From: Streptomyces werraensis
GTDB lineage: Bacteria > Actinomycetota > Actinomycetes > Streptomycetales > Streptomycetaceae
Assembly (NCBI GenBank): GCA_014656175.1
Contig: BNBX01000004.1
Location: 182,290 to 246,289, forward strand
Direction: 5' to 3'
DNA length: 64,000 nucleotides
The notes under the pieces are model-generated. The model ran no database searches. It saw only the letters and a list, made by a program, of their open reading frames with translations, and was not told where the DNA came from. The position numbers were made by a program, and so were the translations under genes. Shown piece after piece: positions 29,208-38,197 of the stretch (position 1 is its first letter; every line of letters starts with the position of its first letter).

Positions 29208-30647
29208 GTGACGACATCCGAGGAACAGAGCCAGGGACGCATGCAGGCGCGGACCAGGGTCCACGTCTTCCGTGACGACGCCCTGGGCGACCTGGACGCG
29301 GTGGGCCTCGCCGCGGCGATCCGGCGGGGCGAGGTGAGCGCCGCCGAGGTCGCACGGGACGCGGCGGCCCGGGTCCGGGACGCCGACGCCCGGCTGGACG
29401 CCGTCCAGGTGCACCTCGACGTCCCGGCCCACCACGCCTCCGACGGCGGCGTGTTCGCCGGGGTGCCGACTCTCGTGAAGGACAACACCGACTTCGCGGG
29501 TCTGCCCACCGGCCACGGCAGCGCCGCGTTCGTGCCGCGCCCGGCCCGGCGGCACGCCGCGTTCACCCGCCAGCTGCTGAGCACGGGCGTCACGGTGCTC
29601 GGCAAGACCCGGCTGCCCGAGTTCGGCTTCAGCCCCACCACGGAGTACGAGGAGGGCCCGCCGGTCCGCAACCCGTGGAACACCGGTCATTCGGCGGGCG
29701 GTTCGTCCGGCGGCGCCGCTGCCCTGGTCGCCGCGGGCGCCGTGCCGGTCGCGCACGCCAACGACGGCGGCGGCTCGATCCGCATCCCGGCCGCCTGCTG
29801 CGGTCTCGTCGGCCTCAAGCCGACCCGCGGCCGGACGGTGCCGAACGCGCAGGGCCGCCAACTGCCCATCGACATCGTGGTCGACGGCGTCGTGAGCCGC
29901 ACGGTGCGCGACAGCGCGGCGTTCCTCGCGGCGGCGGAGCTGCACCACCGCAACCCGAAGCTGCCCGCCCTCGGGCTCGTCGAGGGCCCCGCGGACCGCC
30001 GGCTGCGGATCGGGCTCCTCGTCGACTCCCCGAACGGCGCCCGCACCGACGACGCCACCCGCGCGGCCGTCACCGACACCGCCCGGCGGCTGGAGGGGCT
30101 GGGCCACACGGTGACCCCGGTGGAGCTGGCCATCGACCCGCGCTTCACCGAGGACTTCCTCACCTACTGGGGCCTGCTGTCGTTCCTCATCGGCGCCACG
30201 GGACGCACCATGGGCGCGGAGTTCGACCGCCACCGCATGGACGGCCTGAGCCGCGGCCTGCGCGCCACCTACGTCGCCAACTGGCGCCGTACGCCGGGTG
30301 TGGTGCGGCGGCTGAAGCGGACGCGGGAGGCGTACGCGGCGGCCTTCCGGGGCCTGGACGTCATCCTGTCACCGGTCCTGGCCCACACCACCCCGGCGCT
30401 GGGCCACCTCAGCCCGTCCGTCCCGTACGCCACGCTGATCGAACGCATCCTCGCCTACGTGGCGTTCACCCCGGTCAACAACGTCGTCGGCACCCCGTCG
30501 ATCTCCCTCCCGGCCGCGTCCACGACGGCGGACGGCCTGCCGGTCGGCGTGATGTTCTCGGGCCGCCCGGGCGCCGAACGCACGCTGCTGGAATTGGCGT
30601 TCGAGCTGGAGGCGGAGCAGGGGTTCCCGAGCATCACGGACGCCTGA
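29208..30647 (+). CDS. amidase (amidase-signature family)
   Basis: 479 residues. The amidase-signature fold with a Ser-cisSer-Lys triad is visible: Lys in TLVKDNTDF, the Gly/Ser-rich [11 protein letters not shown] and [10 protein letters not shown]. It hydrolyses an amide of unknown identity; it is not GatA, since there are no gatB/gatC neighbours. Start GTG 29208 (GCGGAG 7 bases upstream) or ATG 29241. Probably controlled through the palindrome at 29147. It ends 8 bases from the convergent membrane-protein gene. Confidence 0.9.
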   Translation: MTTSEEQSQGRMQARTRVHVFRDDALGDLDAVGLAAAIRRGEVSAAEVARDAAARVRDADARLDAVQVHLDVPAHHASDGGVFAGVPTLVKDNTDFAGLPTGHGSAAFVPRPARRHAAFTRQLLSTGVTVLGKTRLPEFGFSPTTEYEEGPPVRNPWNTGHSAGGSSGGAAALVAAGAVPVAHANDGGGSIRIPAACCGLVGLKPTRGRTVPNAQGRQLPIDIVVDGVVSRTVRDSAAFLAAAELHHRNPKLPALGLVEGPADRRLRIGLLVDSPNGARTDDATRAAVTDTARRLEGLGHTVTPVELAIDPRFTEDFLTYWGLLSFLIGATGRTMGAEFDRHRMDGLSRGLRATYVANWRRTPGVVRRLKRTREAYAAAFRGLDVILSPVLAHTTPALGHLSPSVPYATLIERILAYVAFTPVNNVVGTPSISLPAASTTADGLPVGVMFSGRPGAERTLLELAFELEAEQGFPSITDA

Positions 30648-30655
30648 CTTCCTGG

Positions 30656-32548
30656 TCACAGCAGGAGCAGGACCGCCGCGCCCCACAGGACCGTCAGGGC
30701 GATCAGGGGAGGACCGACGGGCATGCCCTGCTGGCCCGAGGTGGCCTCGGCATCCGGGCGGAGGTCCGGTCGGTGCAGAAGGGCCCGCACCTCGTCGGCG
30801 ACGCGCTCCGCGCCCGGCTCGCGACCCGTGCGGCGCTCCAGCCACGCCCAGCCGGTGGGGGAGAGATCCACCGAGGAGTCCTTGGCCCGGCCGACGCGGA
30901 TGCCGTCCTCGTGGTGCCGCACGGACGTGATCACGTCCCACGGCACCCGCCGCACGCGCCACGCCCCGGTCACCCACAGCCCGTCACGGTCGGCGGTGAT
31001 CCGCCAGGTGAGTGCCGTCGCCACGGAGGTCAGCAGCCACGGCAGGGCCGGCACCAGCCACAGCCGGCTCCACGACGGCCCGTCGTCGAGCGCGGCCCAG
31101 ACGCCACCGCCCTGCACCAGCAGCAGACCGAGGCCGATCGCACGCGAGAAGCCGTGCGCCCGCCACACCCGCGGGCCCGCCGTGGGGGTCATGCGGGCGG
31201 CGATCTCGTCGGCCGACCGGCGCGGGGACGTGCGCTCACGGCGCTGCGGGCCGCGCCCCCGCCACTCCGGCAGGGTCGGTTTCACCGCGGTGACACTGCA
31301 TTCCACGGCCACCTCGGGGTCGTCCTCGTCCTCGCGCGCGGCGAAGGCGACTTCGGCGCCGGCGTAGGGGGCGCCGTACAGGACGGCCTCCCGCAGCGGA
31401 GGAGTGGGACCGCCGCCCCGGAGGATCTCCGCGATCTTGCGCAGGTCGGCGTCGTCGCCCGATGCGGGGTCGTCCCCGTCGAACTCCTCCCGGTCGAACT
31501 CCTCCTCGTCGAACTCCTCCTCGTCGTCCTCGAAGGCGTACAGCGAGTGGAAGCACAGGACGGGCCGTCTGCCTTCCGTGTCGTCGGCCGCGAACACGTA
31601 GGTGCGGCCGTCCTCCTCGCCCTCGCGCACCAGCACGTGCAGCACGGGCAGCGGCTCGCGCCGCAGCCGTCGCGCGGCCAGGTGCCCGGTCACGCCGTTC
31701 GCGAGGAACGCCAGCCCCACCACCGAGCCGCCCAGCACCAGCAGTTCCCAGCCGAAGGCGTCGTACGGCTCCGCGACCAGCACCGCTCCGTCGCCGTCCG
31801 CGACGAGATCGACGCGGGTGCCCACCGGGAAGTCCTCGGGGAAGGCCGTCTCGACGCGGCGGGTACGCCCCTCGGCCGTCACGGTGAGGACGCCCTCGCC
31901 CTCGTCCACGGCCGTGACCTCACCGGAGAGGTGCGCGGCCTTCGCAGCCCGCTGCTCGTACGCGTCGGCGACCCCGAGGGCCTGCCACACGCCGAACCCG
32001 GCGACGGCGAGGAAGACCGCCGCCAGCACGAAGGACAGCCGGCCTCGGCGGAACGTCCGCGCGGCCTCGGGGAGCGGCTGGGCGGCCGACCCGGCGGCCT
32101 CCAGCGCCAGCGCCCGCTGCCTCCCGGCGACGGCCAGCCGGTGCACGAGCCCGGCCACGGTGAACCCGGCCGCCAGCAGGTACGCGAGCGCGGAGGGCCG
32201 GGCGAACGCGGAGACGCCGTCCTCGGCGGCGACCGCGACCACGGTGACGGCCAGCCCGCCGATCGCGAGCCGCGGCTGCCGCCACACCCAGTACAGGGAC
32301 AGCACCAGAACGACGGCCACCGCGAGCCCCGGCCAGTCGCTCCCGCACGGTTCGGCGGACGTACAGGCTGGCACGGGTGCCGCCGTCACCTCCCAGGCGA
32401 CGGAGACCGCCAACGCGAGGAAGGCGAACAGCGGATGCGCCCAACGGGCGGGCACGGCGTCGAGCCAGCGGCGGACGTCGGCGGTCCGCCACTCGGGGGT
32501 CCCGGGAGGTATGTGCTCCGCGGGCAACGGCACGGGTTGTCTGGACAC
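30656..32548 (-). CDS. large multi-pass membrane protein of unknown function
   Basis: 630 residues, GTG start at 32548 with no clear ribosome site. Predicted membrane helices cluster at about 40-55, 75-90, 95-110, 120-140, 172-190, 270-285 and 470-520, with one at the extreme C-terminus (LIALTVLWGAAVLLLL). The middle of the protein is soluble and contains an acidic stretch encoded by a 15-base tandem repeat. A C-terminal PH-like segment (ADRDGLWVTGAWRVRRVPWD) resembles the bPH domains of actinobacterial membrane proteins. No function assigned. Confidence 0.8.
   Translation of the reverse strand: MSRQPVPLPAEHIPPGTPEWRTADVRRWLDAVPARWAHPLFAFLALAVSVAWEVTAAPVPACTSAEPCGSDWPGLAVAVVLVLSLYWVWRQPRLAIGGLAVTVVAVAAEDGVSAFARPSALAYLLAAGFTVAGLVHRLAVAGRQRALALEAAGSAAQPLPEAARTFRRGRLSFVLAAVFLAVAGFGVWQALGVADAYEQRAAKAAHLSGEVTAVDEGEGVLTVTAEGRTRRVETAFPEDFPVGTRVDLVADGDGAVLVAEPYDAFGWELLVLGGSVVGLAFLANGVTGHLAARRLRREPLPVLHVLVREGEEDGRTYVFAADDTEGRRPVLCFHSLYAFEDDEEEFDEEEFDREEFDGDDPASGDDADLRKIAEILRGGGPTPPLREAVLYGAPYAGAEVAFAAREDEDDPEVAVECSVTAVKPTLPEWRGRGPQRRERTSPRRSADEIAARMTPTAGPRVWRAHGFSRAIGLGLLLVQGGGVWAALDDGPSWSRLWLVPALPWLLTSVATALTWRITADRDGLWVTGAWRVRRVPWDVITSVRHHEDGIRVGRAKDSSVDLSPTGWAWLERRTGREPGAERVADEVRALLHRPDLRPDAEATSGQQGMPVGPPLIALTVLWGAAVLLLL
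31478..31522. repeat. three tandem 15-bp repeats in frame inside the membrane-protein gene
   Basis: Units at 31478-31492, 31493-31507 and 31508-31522, each beginning GTCGAACTCCTCC on the plus strand; on the coding strand each unit encodes five residues of the EEFD(E/R) type. The period is a multiple of three, so copy-number changes would not break the frame. Confidence 0.9.
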
Positions 32549-32590
32549 CCGCGCATTATGACCGGACCTGGGGGTCTGTCTGTTCTCGCC

Positions 32591-33181
32591 TCAGTCGACC
32601 GTGAAGTACGCCCGCCCGTACAGGGCCCACATGCAGAGGACGCCGTTCTCCTGGCGGAGTTGCTCCAGGGACTTCTCGCCGTGTCGCCGGGTGACGCGCG
32701 TCCGTACGGCCTTGGGAGCGACGTCGGGGGCGACCTTCTGCTCGTCCGTGTCCCAGCGCAGTGACTCGCTGATCCCGTCCGCGGAGAGACCGTCCGGCAG
32801 TGGGAACGAGCGGTGGATCTCCGCCGCGGCGTCCTCGGGATGCCGATCCGTGGAGAAGATGATGAAGGCGGACATGCGGCAGGTCATCGACTGTCGCCTC
32901 GACGGGCTCGCACCGAAGAAGCTGATGTGGTTGCCGCGGACGTCGACGCACTCGTCACGGAGCACGACATCGAGCGGCCGCAGCCACGGCACACCCGCTT
33001 CGATCTCCCGCACGCGGGTGAGCAGCTTCTCCGCGGCCGCCTCCCGCTCGGCCCGGACCTCGGCCGATGCGGCGATCCGCCTCAGCCTCCACTTCGGCGG
33101 CCAGGCACGGGTGAGCCCCACGACGGTGAACACGAGCAGAAGCCCGAACGCATCACCCGTCCTGCGCCGCAGCGACCTCAC
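32591..33181 (-). CDS. membrane-anchored protein of unknown function in the XRE/DUF397 operon
   Basis: 196 residues from GTG 33181, which overlaps the DUF397 gene by four bases (GTGA). One N-terminal hydrophobic segment (about 10-28, AFGLLLVFTVVGLTRAWP) is followed by a coiled-coil-prone region (about 35-65) and a soluble C-terminal domain. No family recognised. The overlapping arrangement makes it the third gene of an XRE-DUF397 transcription unit, which is not the usual composition of these pairs. Confidence 0.7.
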   Translation of the reverse strand: MRSLRRRTGDAFGLLLVFTVVGLTRAWPPKWRLRRIAASAEVRAEREAAAEKLLTRVREIEAGVPWLRPLDVVLRDECVDVRGNHISFFGASPSRRQSMTCRMSAFIIFSTDRHPEDAAAEIHRSFPLPDGLSADGISESLRWDTDEQKVAPDVAPKAVRTRVTRRHGEKSLEQLRQENGVLCMWALYGRAYFTVD

Positions 33182-33372
33182 GCCGGACCGTCGTGGCCCA
33201 CGGAGGTGACGAAGCCGGCCCAGGCGGCCGGGGTGAAGGTGAGGCGGGGGCCGTCGGCGTTCTTGGAGTCGCGGACGTGGACGGTGGTGGGTTCCGTGGC
33301 GATCTCGACGCAGGAGTCGGTCTCGGCCCCGCTGCTGTAGCTGCTCTTGAACCACGTCAGTTCGCGGATCAT
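33178..33372 (-). CDS. DUF397 small protein
   Basis: 64 residues with the characteristic WFKSSYSSG, CVEIA and VRDSKNADGPRLTFTPAAWAGF motifs. DUF397 proteins accompany a DUF5753 XRE regulator in dozens of Streptomyces loci and are thought to bind it and modulate its DNA binding, in toxin/antitoxin-like or developmental switches (AbaA/WhiJ-type). ATG 33372 overlaps the regulator stop in ATGA; its own stop overlaps the next start in GTGA. Confidence 0.93.
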   Translation of the reverse strand: MIRELTWFKSSYSSGAETDSCVEIATEPTTVHVRDSKNADGPRLTFTPAAWAGFVTSVGHDGPA

Positions 33373-34253
33373 GTCTCCCCCAACAGCCGCTCGATGAAGG
33401 CGGTCGACTCGAGTGGAGTGAGCGCCTGCGCCCGGATGATGCCGTAGCGCAGTTCCAGGATACGGAGCTGCCGTGGATCGGTGACCGGACGACCGCCGGC
33501 CACTGCCGGGGAGCGTCCGCACGCCGTCCCGTCCTCGAACTTCAGCACTTCGATCCCGCCGTCCGCGCCGGCGTGCTCCTCGCAGTCCATCGGCATCACC
33601 TGGATCTCGACGTTGGGCAACTGGGCGACGGTCAGCAGGTGTTCCAGTTGCGCGCGGACAACGTCCAGGCCTCCGAGACGCCGTCGGAGCGTCCATTCGT
33701 CCTGGACGAAGCTCAACTCCGGTGCCGTCTCACGGTCGAAGACCGCCTTGCGGGCCACGCGTGCCGCCACTCCGCGCTCGATCTCCTCCTCCGCGTAGCG
33801 CGGTCGCCGCATGCGGAACAGGGCGCGGGCGTACTCGGGCGTCTGCAGGAGCCCATGAAGGTTCACGGGGTCGTAGAGCTGGAGCTCCACCGCCCGCGCC
33901 TCCATCTGCGCAAGGTCCCGCACCTTCTTCGGGTACCGGACCTTCCTCACGTCCTCCTTCATCGCCGCGACGAGGCCGCCCGCCCTCAGGATCTCGTCCG
34001 CGGTGTCCAGATACTCGGGGCGGGGGATCCGCTTGCCGCTCTCGATCTTGTAGACGAGGTCCTCGCCGTACCCGGCCGCCACCGCGAACTCGGGCACGCG
34101 CATGCCCACGGCCTCCCGCCGGAGCTTCAACTGGCGTCCCACGGTGGCCACCACGGCCAGCGCCCAGTCGTCGTCCGGGTCCACCTCCCAGCCCGGTTCG
34201 TCCGCCCGGCCCGTACCGGGACCGACCCGTACCGCCTCACCGTTCACCGACAT
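33369..34253 (-). CDS. XRE-family regulator with DUF5753 domain (WhiJ/AbaA type)
   Basis: 294 residues from ATG 34253 (GGAGGGG upstream). N-terminal helix-turn-helix (about 32-90, LKLRREAVGMRVPEFAVAAG) followed by the DUF5753 domain (about 110-290: LLQTPEYARALFR, VMPMDCEEHAG). A DNA-binding protein that probably recognises its own divergent promoter region; its activity is expected to be modulated by the overlapping DUF397 gene. Confidence 0.93.
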   Translation of the reverse strand: MSVNGEAVRVGPGTGRADEPGWEVDPDDDWALAVVATVGRQLKLRREAVGMRVPEFAVAAGYGEDLVYKIESGKRIPRPEYLDTADEILRAGGLVAAMKEDVRKVRYPKKVRDLAQMEARAVELQLYDPVNLHGLLQTPEYARALFRMRRPRYAEEEIERGVAARVARKAVFDRETAPELSFVQDEWTLRRRLGGLDVVRAQLEHLLTVAQLPNVEIQVMPMDCEEHAGADGGIEVLKFEDGTACGRSPAVAGGRPVTDPRQLRILELRYGIIRAQALTPLESTAFIERLLGET

Positions 34254-34280
34254 GTGCGTGCCCCTCCGTGGTGCCGTTCC

Positions 34281-34372
34281 GTGATCGCGGCCTCCGCATG
34301 TCGGGTCCGGCCGACAGCCCGGACACGGCCGGACAAGCGGTGGACGGTCACTCTACGCAGTGTCGCGATCAC
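34281..34372. promoter_or_regulatory. separated 9-bp inverted repeats in the XRE/HATPase divergent promoter region
   Basis: GTGATCGCG (34281-34289) and its exact reverse complement CGCGATCAC (34364-34372) frame the centre of the 155-base divergent gap. They could be two operator half-sites or whole monomer sites for the XRE protein, controlling both directions by looping or co-operative binding. Confidence 0.4.
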
Positions 34373-34408
34373 TCATCACGGTACGGCCGTTCGGCCACGC
34401 TGAGTCAC

Positions 34409-34882
34409 GTGAACCAGAAATTCGTCCTCACGGGGACCACGCGTCCCGATGCCCAAGTGCGCCACATCAGCGTGTTGTTGTCGTCGACGGCGCGGGGCGC
34501 GCGCCTCGCCCGGCTGCTCGCGGTGGACGCGCTGCGGAGCTGGGAGGTCCCGTACGAGACGGCCGGCCAGGTCGTCGCCGAACTGGCCGCCAACGCCGCC
34601 ACCCACGGGCGCGTGCCCGGCCGCAGCTTCCGGCTGACGCTGTACGTGGTCGGCGCCACGCTCCGTGTCGAGGTCACCGATACGCGCGGTGACCGCCGGC
34701 CGGTGCTGCGCGAGCCGGACGGTGTCGAGGAGTCGGGCCGCGGGCTGTTCCTGGTGGACGCGCTCGCCGACCGCTGGGGAGTCGCCGAAGACCGCCACCC
34801 CCGTAAGACGGTCTGGGCGGAGATCAGCCTCGCTCCGGCACCGGAACGCGGAACCTCGCGCTTCGGTGACGTCGGCGACTAA
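34409..34882 (+). CDS. HATPase (RsbW-like) ATP-binding protein, divergent partner of the XRE/DUF397 operon
   Basis: 157 residues from GTG 34409. N-box QVVAELAANAATHG and G2 box ESGRGLFLVDALADRWGV with a final KTVWAEISL. A GHKL-type anti-sigma-like kinase of the kind often placed next to XRE/DUF397 genes in abaA-like loci. The Shine-Dalgarno is weak. Followed by a hairpin at 34930-34959. Confidence 0.85.
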   Translation: MNQKFVLTGTTRPDAQVRHISVLLSSTARGARLARLLAVDALRSWEVPYETAGQVVAELAANAATHGRVPGRSFRLTLYVVGATLRVEVTDTRGDRRPVLREPDGVEESGRGLFLVDALADRWGVAEDRHPRKTVWAEISLAPAPERGTSRFGDVGD

Positions 34883-34929
34883 AACCAACAAGAACTCGGG
34901 GAGAAAGCACCCCGCCAAGCCCCACCCCT

Positions 34930-34959
34930 CCCGCCCGCGATCCTGCTCACTCGGGCGGG
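34930..34959 (+). terminator. hairpin after the HATPase gene
   Basis: CCCGCCCG (34930-34937) pairs with CGGGCGGG (34952-34959), loop 14 bases. Confidence 0.5.
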
Positions 34960-35120
34960 TGAACCGTGTCGAACTGGCTGGCTTTCCTCGCCATTCAGGC
35001 CCCACGCTCAGCGCAGGGCAACGCACAACGCCCCACCACAACCGCAGACATGAGACGGCCCCCGCCGGGACGGCAATCCCAGTGCGAGGGCCTGACCACC
35101 GAGGAAGGTAGAGCTTCCCG

Positions 35121-35993
35121 ATGGGTACCCAGAACCCTAGCGCGCCCCCGCGCGCCCACGTCCGCGTTGCGGGCAACAAGCACCCGAACCGGACCCCCCG
35201 CACCGGCGGCCTCCAGCACGACAACACCCGCCACACCACCCGTTTCGTGGTGATCGGCAACCACCTGGCCCAGCACCCGGAGCTCTCGCTCCTCGCCATC
35301 GGACTCGGCACCCACCTCCAGTCTCTGCCGAAGGGTGCCCCCGCCGACATCAAGACCCTCGCCGCACGCTTCCCCGAGGGCGCGACCCGTATCGCCGCCG
35401 CGCTGCGGGAGTTGGAGGCCCACGGCTATCTGCGGCGGGAGCGCGTCCGTACGTCGTCCGGCCGCATCGTCACCCGCACGATCTCCTGCAACCAGCCGGC
35501 CGCCGTCCGGCAGCGGACGGAGCAGCCGTGCCGGGAGAGCACGCCGTCCGCACCACGCAAGAAGCCCGCACGCAAGGCGCTCCCCGCCGTGCCGCGACCC
35601 GCGTACTCCGGGCCCGGGCTCCTCCAGGCCGCCACCGACCCCCTGGCGGACCTGCGCCGCCACGACTCCCGCCTGCTCCTCTCGGCCGACGACACCGCCC
35701 ACCTGGCGCCCGGCGTCGCGGCGTGGCTCGAACGCGAGGTGACTCCCGCGGCCGTGCGCAGAGCCCTGACGGCCGACCTCCCGCCCGAGGGCCTACGACG
35801 CCCGGCGGCCCTGCTGGCCCATCGCCTCGCCTCCCAGCTCCCGCCACCCGCCCCGTTCCGGGCCCGGACCACCGCCCCGCCACCCGTCCGCCACCCGCTC
35901 CGGAACTGCGACGGCTGCGACCGCGCCTTCCGCGCACCCACCCCCACGACCCACTGCCGCGACTGCCGAACCGACCTCCAGGAGGCCGCCTAG
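35121..35993 (+). CDS. winged-helix DNA-binding protein with C-terminal zinc-ribbon motif
   Basis: 290 residues. The region about 50-130 reads as a winged helix (LAARFPEGATRIAAALRELE, then HGYLRRERVRTSSGRIVTRT as the wing), a long basic linker follows (about 140-165), and the C-terminus has CDGC...CRDC (about 265-283), a likely zinc knuckle. Streptomyces genomes hold many relatives of unknown target. The start is ATG 35121, though GAGGAAGG is 13 bases away, which is long. Confidence 0.8.
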   Translation: MGTQNPSAPPRAHVRVAGNKHPNRTPRTGGLQHDNTRHTTRFVVIGNHLAQHPELSLLAIGLGTHLQSLPKGAPADIKTLAARFPEGATRIAAALRELEAHGYLRRERVRTSSGRIVTRTISCNQPAAVRQRTEQPCRESTPSAPRKKPARKALPAVPRPAYSGPGLLQAATDPLADLRRHDSRLLLSADDTAHLAPGVAAWLEREVTPAAVRRALTADLPPEGLRRPAALLAHRLASQLPPPAPFRARTTAPPPVRHPLRNCDGCDRAFRAPTPTTHCRDCRTDLQEAA

Positions 35994-36045
35994 CATGAAC
36001 GTGACGATCCTTGCCGCTGGGCACAGACCACGAGGAGCGAGCGCC

Positions 36046-36669
36046 ATGACCATCGCACCCGACGACGCCCGGCGGAACGCATCCCACCTGTACCGGGCCA
36101 TGCGCGACTTCGTGCAGTCGATGGACGACACGCTGCCCGGGAAGTTCGAGATCACCAAGGAAGGGATCGTCCACGACATGAGGGCGCCCGTGAAGCAGCA
36201 CGAGTTGACCGTGCTGCGTCTCCGGAAGCGGCTGGAGAAGGTCATGCCGGAGGAGATCGTCGCGCACACGGGTGAACCCGACGTGGAGGGCGAACCCGAG
36301 GGGATCATGCGCCGCCCCGACGTCATGGTGATCGCCGAGGAGGACATGGAAGGGGACGGCACCTTCGACCCCCGCACCCTGGTGGCCGCGGTCGAGATCG
36401 TCTCCCGGTCCAACCCCGACAACGACTGGGTCGGCAAGACGCGTGACTATCCCTTGCTCGGTGTCCCCGTCTACGCGGTCTTCGACCCCCGCACCGGCAC
36501 CGGCGCCGTCTTCACGGACATCCACGCGACCCCCGACGGTCCCCGCTACGCCACACGCAAGGACTTCGTCTACGGCGAGGACGTGACCATCGGCGAATGG
36601 ACCATCCCCACGGACGGCCTGCCGCGCTACCGCGACGAGGAGGGCGGTCACGACTCGGTGAGCGGTTGA
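36046..36669 (+). CDS. Uma2-family putative nuclease-fold protein
   Basis: 207 residues in the Uma2/DUF820 family (PD-(D/E)XK nuclease fold): RRPDVMVI, LVAAVEIVSRSNPDNDW and KTRDYPLLGVPVYAVFD contain the Asp, Glu and Lys of the motif. The family is hugely expanded in Streptomyces and cyanobacteria and its biological role is unsettled. ATG 36046 with GAGGAGCGAG upstream is preferred; ATG 35995, which follows GGAGG at 35981-35985, would add 17 residues. Confidence 0.85.
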   Translation: MTIAPDDARRNASHLYRAMRDFVQSMDDTLPGKFEITKEGIVHDMRAPVKQHELTVLRLRKRLEKVMPEEIVAHTGEPDVEGEPEGIMRRPDVMVIAEEDMEGDGTFDPRTLVAAVEIVSRSNPDNDWVGKTRDYPLLGVPVYAVFDPRTGTGAVFTDIHATPDGPRYATRKDFVYGEDVTIGEWTIPTDGLPRYRDEEGGHDSVSG

Positions 36670-36726
36670 CCCGCCTCCACCGGACAGGTCCGCAGGACGC
36701 GCCCCGCGCCACATAGGCTGGAGCCC

Positions 36727-37593
36727 ATGACGGAACTGCCCGAGCGGCGTCTGATGCTGGTGCACGCGCACCCGGACGACGAGTCGATCAACAACGGCGC
36801 GACCATGGCGCGCTACGCGGCCGAGGGCGCCCACGTGACGCTGGTCACCTGCACCCTGGGTGAGCGCGGCGAGGTCATCCCGCCCGAGCTGCGGCACCTC
36901 AGCGGCCCCGCCCTCGGCGGGCACCGGCTGGGCGAGCTGCGTGAGGCCATGGCGGCGCTCGGCGTCACGGACTTCCGGCTGCTCGGCGGGGCCGGGCGGT
37001 ACAGCGACTCCGGGATGATGGGGCTGCCCGACAACGACGACCCCGGCTGCTTCTGGCAGGCCGACGTCGACCAGGCCGCCGGGCTGCTCGCCGAGGTCGT
37101 CCTCGACGTACGGCCGCAGGTGCTGGTCACGTACGACGACAACGGCGGCTACGGGCACCCCGACCACATCCAGGCGCACCGCGTCGCGATGCGCGCGGTC
37201 GAGCTGGCCGCCGGGCGCGGCTGGGACGTGCGCAAGGTCTACTGGAACCGCATCCCCCGCTCCGTGGCCGAGGAAGCGTTCGCCCGGCTGGAGCGCGACC
37301 TGCACGCCCTCCCCTTCGACAAGTCGGCCTCGGTCCAGGACGTCCCCGGCGTGGTCGACGACGGGCGGATCACCACCGCCGTCGACGGCACCGCGTACGC
37401 CGGCGCGAAGGCCGCCGCGATGCGCGCCCACGCCACCCAGATCACCGTCGCCGACCAGCCCTACTTCGTGCTGTCGAACGAGCTCGCGCAGCCGCTGTTC
37501 ACCACCGAGTACTACGAGCTGGTGCGCGGCGAGCGCCCCGCGGGCCGTGAGGACGACCTTTTCGCGGGCGTCGCCACGGGAGCGGCGTCGTGA
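36727..37593 (+). CDS. mshB: N-acetyl-1-D-myo-inosityl-2-amino-2-deoxy-alpha-D-glucopyranoside deacetylase (mycothiol synthesis)
   Basis: 288 residues, PIG-L/LmbE fold. Zinc-binding AHPDDE (about 14-19) and the distal HPDHIQAHR His are present, together with [13 protein letters not shown] and [10 protein letters not shown]-type loops typical of MshB. It removes acetate from GlcNAc-Ins in the second step of mycothiol biosynthesis. Overlaps the next gene by four bases (GTGA). Confidence 0.93.
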   Translation: MTELPERRLMLVHAHPDDESINNGATMARYAAEGAHVTLVTCTLGERGEVIPPELRHLSGPALGGHRLGELREAMAALGVTDFRLLGGAGRYSDSGMMGLPDNDDPGCFWQADVDQAAGLLAEVVLDVRPQVLVTYDDNGGYGHPDHIQAHRVAMRAVELAAGRGWDVRKVYWNRIPRSVAEEAFARLERDLHALPFDKSASVQDVPGVVDDGRITTAVDGTAYAGAKAAAMRAHATQITVADQPYFVLSNELAQPLFTTEYYELVRGERPAGREDDLFAGVATGAAS

Positions 37594-38003
37594 GCGGCGA
37601 CCGCGCGCCCCTGATGGCGCAGCCCCTGCGCCCCCCGTCCCCGGGGCGCGTCGCCGCCCTGCTCGGACTGCTGGTGCTCGGCGCCCTGGTCGGCGTCGCC
37701 GGGGCGCTGGTCCAGCCGGCGTGGTTCCCCGGCGGGCTGCTGCTCGCCCTGGCCGGCGAGGCCGGCACGGTGCTCGGGGCGGCGCGGCTGACCCGGAGCC
37801 GCTCCGGCGGGATCGCCGTGGCCGCCGGCTGGATGATCACCGTCGTCCTGCTCACGGTCAGCCGTCCGGAAGGCGACTTCCTGTTCGCCGCGGGCAGCGG
37901 CTCCTACCTCTTCCTCCTCGGTGGCATCGCCGTTGCTGTGATCTGCGCCACCTTCGGACCCGGGAGGCAACCGGACGGGGGCCCCGCCCGACTTCGCAAG
38001 TGA
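37590..38003 (+). CDS. four-helix membrane protein (DUF6113-like) coupled to mshB
   Basis: 137 residues; helices at about 22-42, 47-65, 74-92 and 105-121. GTG 37590 overlaps the mshB TGA, so the two are translationally coupled. A small membrane protein follows mshB in mycobacteria too (Rv1171), from memory, which suggests a conserved but undefined link. Confidence 0.85.
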   Translation: MSGDRAPLMAQPLRPPSPGRVAALLGLLVLGALVGVAGALVQPAWFPGGLLLALAGEAGTVLGAARLTRSRSGGIAVAAGWMITVVLLTVSRPEGDFLFAAGSGSYLFLLGGIAVAVICATFGPGRQPDGGPARLRK

Positions 38004-38197
38004 CGTACCACTTCGCCGTGCCAGGGGCGTGATGGTCCGGTGTGGGTTTCCCCGGCGGTACTGGGATACGGGCCGGATATGGCCAGTAAGGTGGTGCGCG
38101 CCGCCGAGCCTCCCTCGAACCCTCGGCCTCGCCCGAGCTGGGAGGACCCCCACCGTGAGGTCGTGACGGGCGGCGGAGCCAACCGGGAGAACCTGCC

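Noticed and set aside
31478-31522. Possible CRISPR or regulatory direct repeats
   Set aside because: Contiguous 15-bp units with no spacers, in frame inside a coding sequence.
29675-32764. A 1029-codon plus-strand frame
   Set aside because: It overlaps the amidase in another frame and the opposite membrane-protein gene; Arg/Pro/His-rich composition with no motif.
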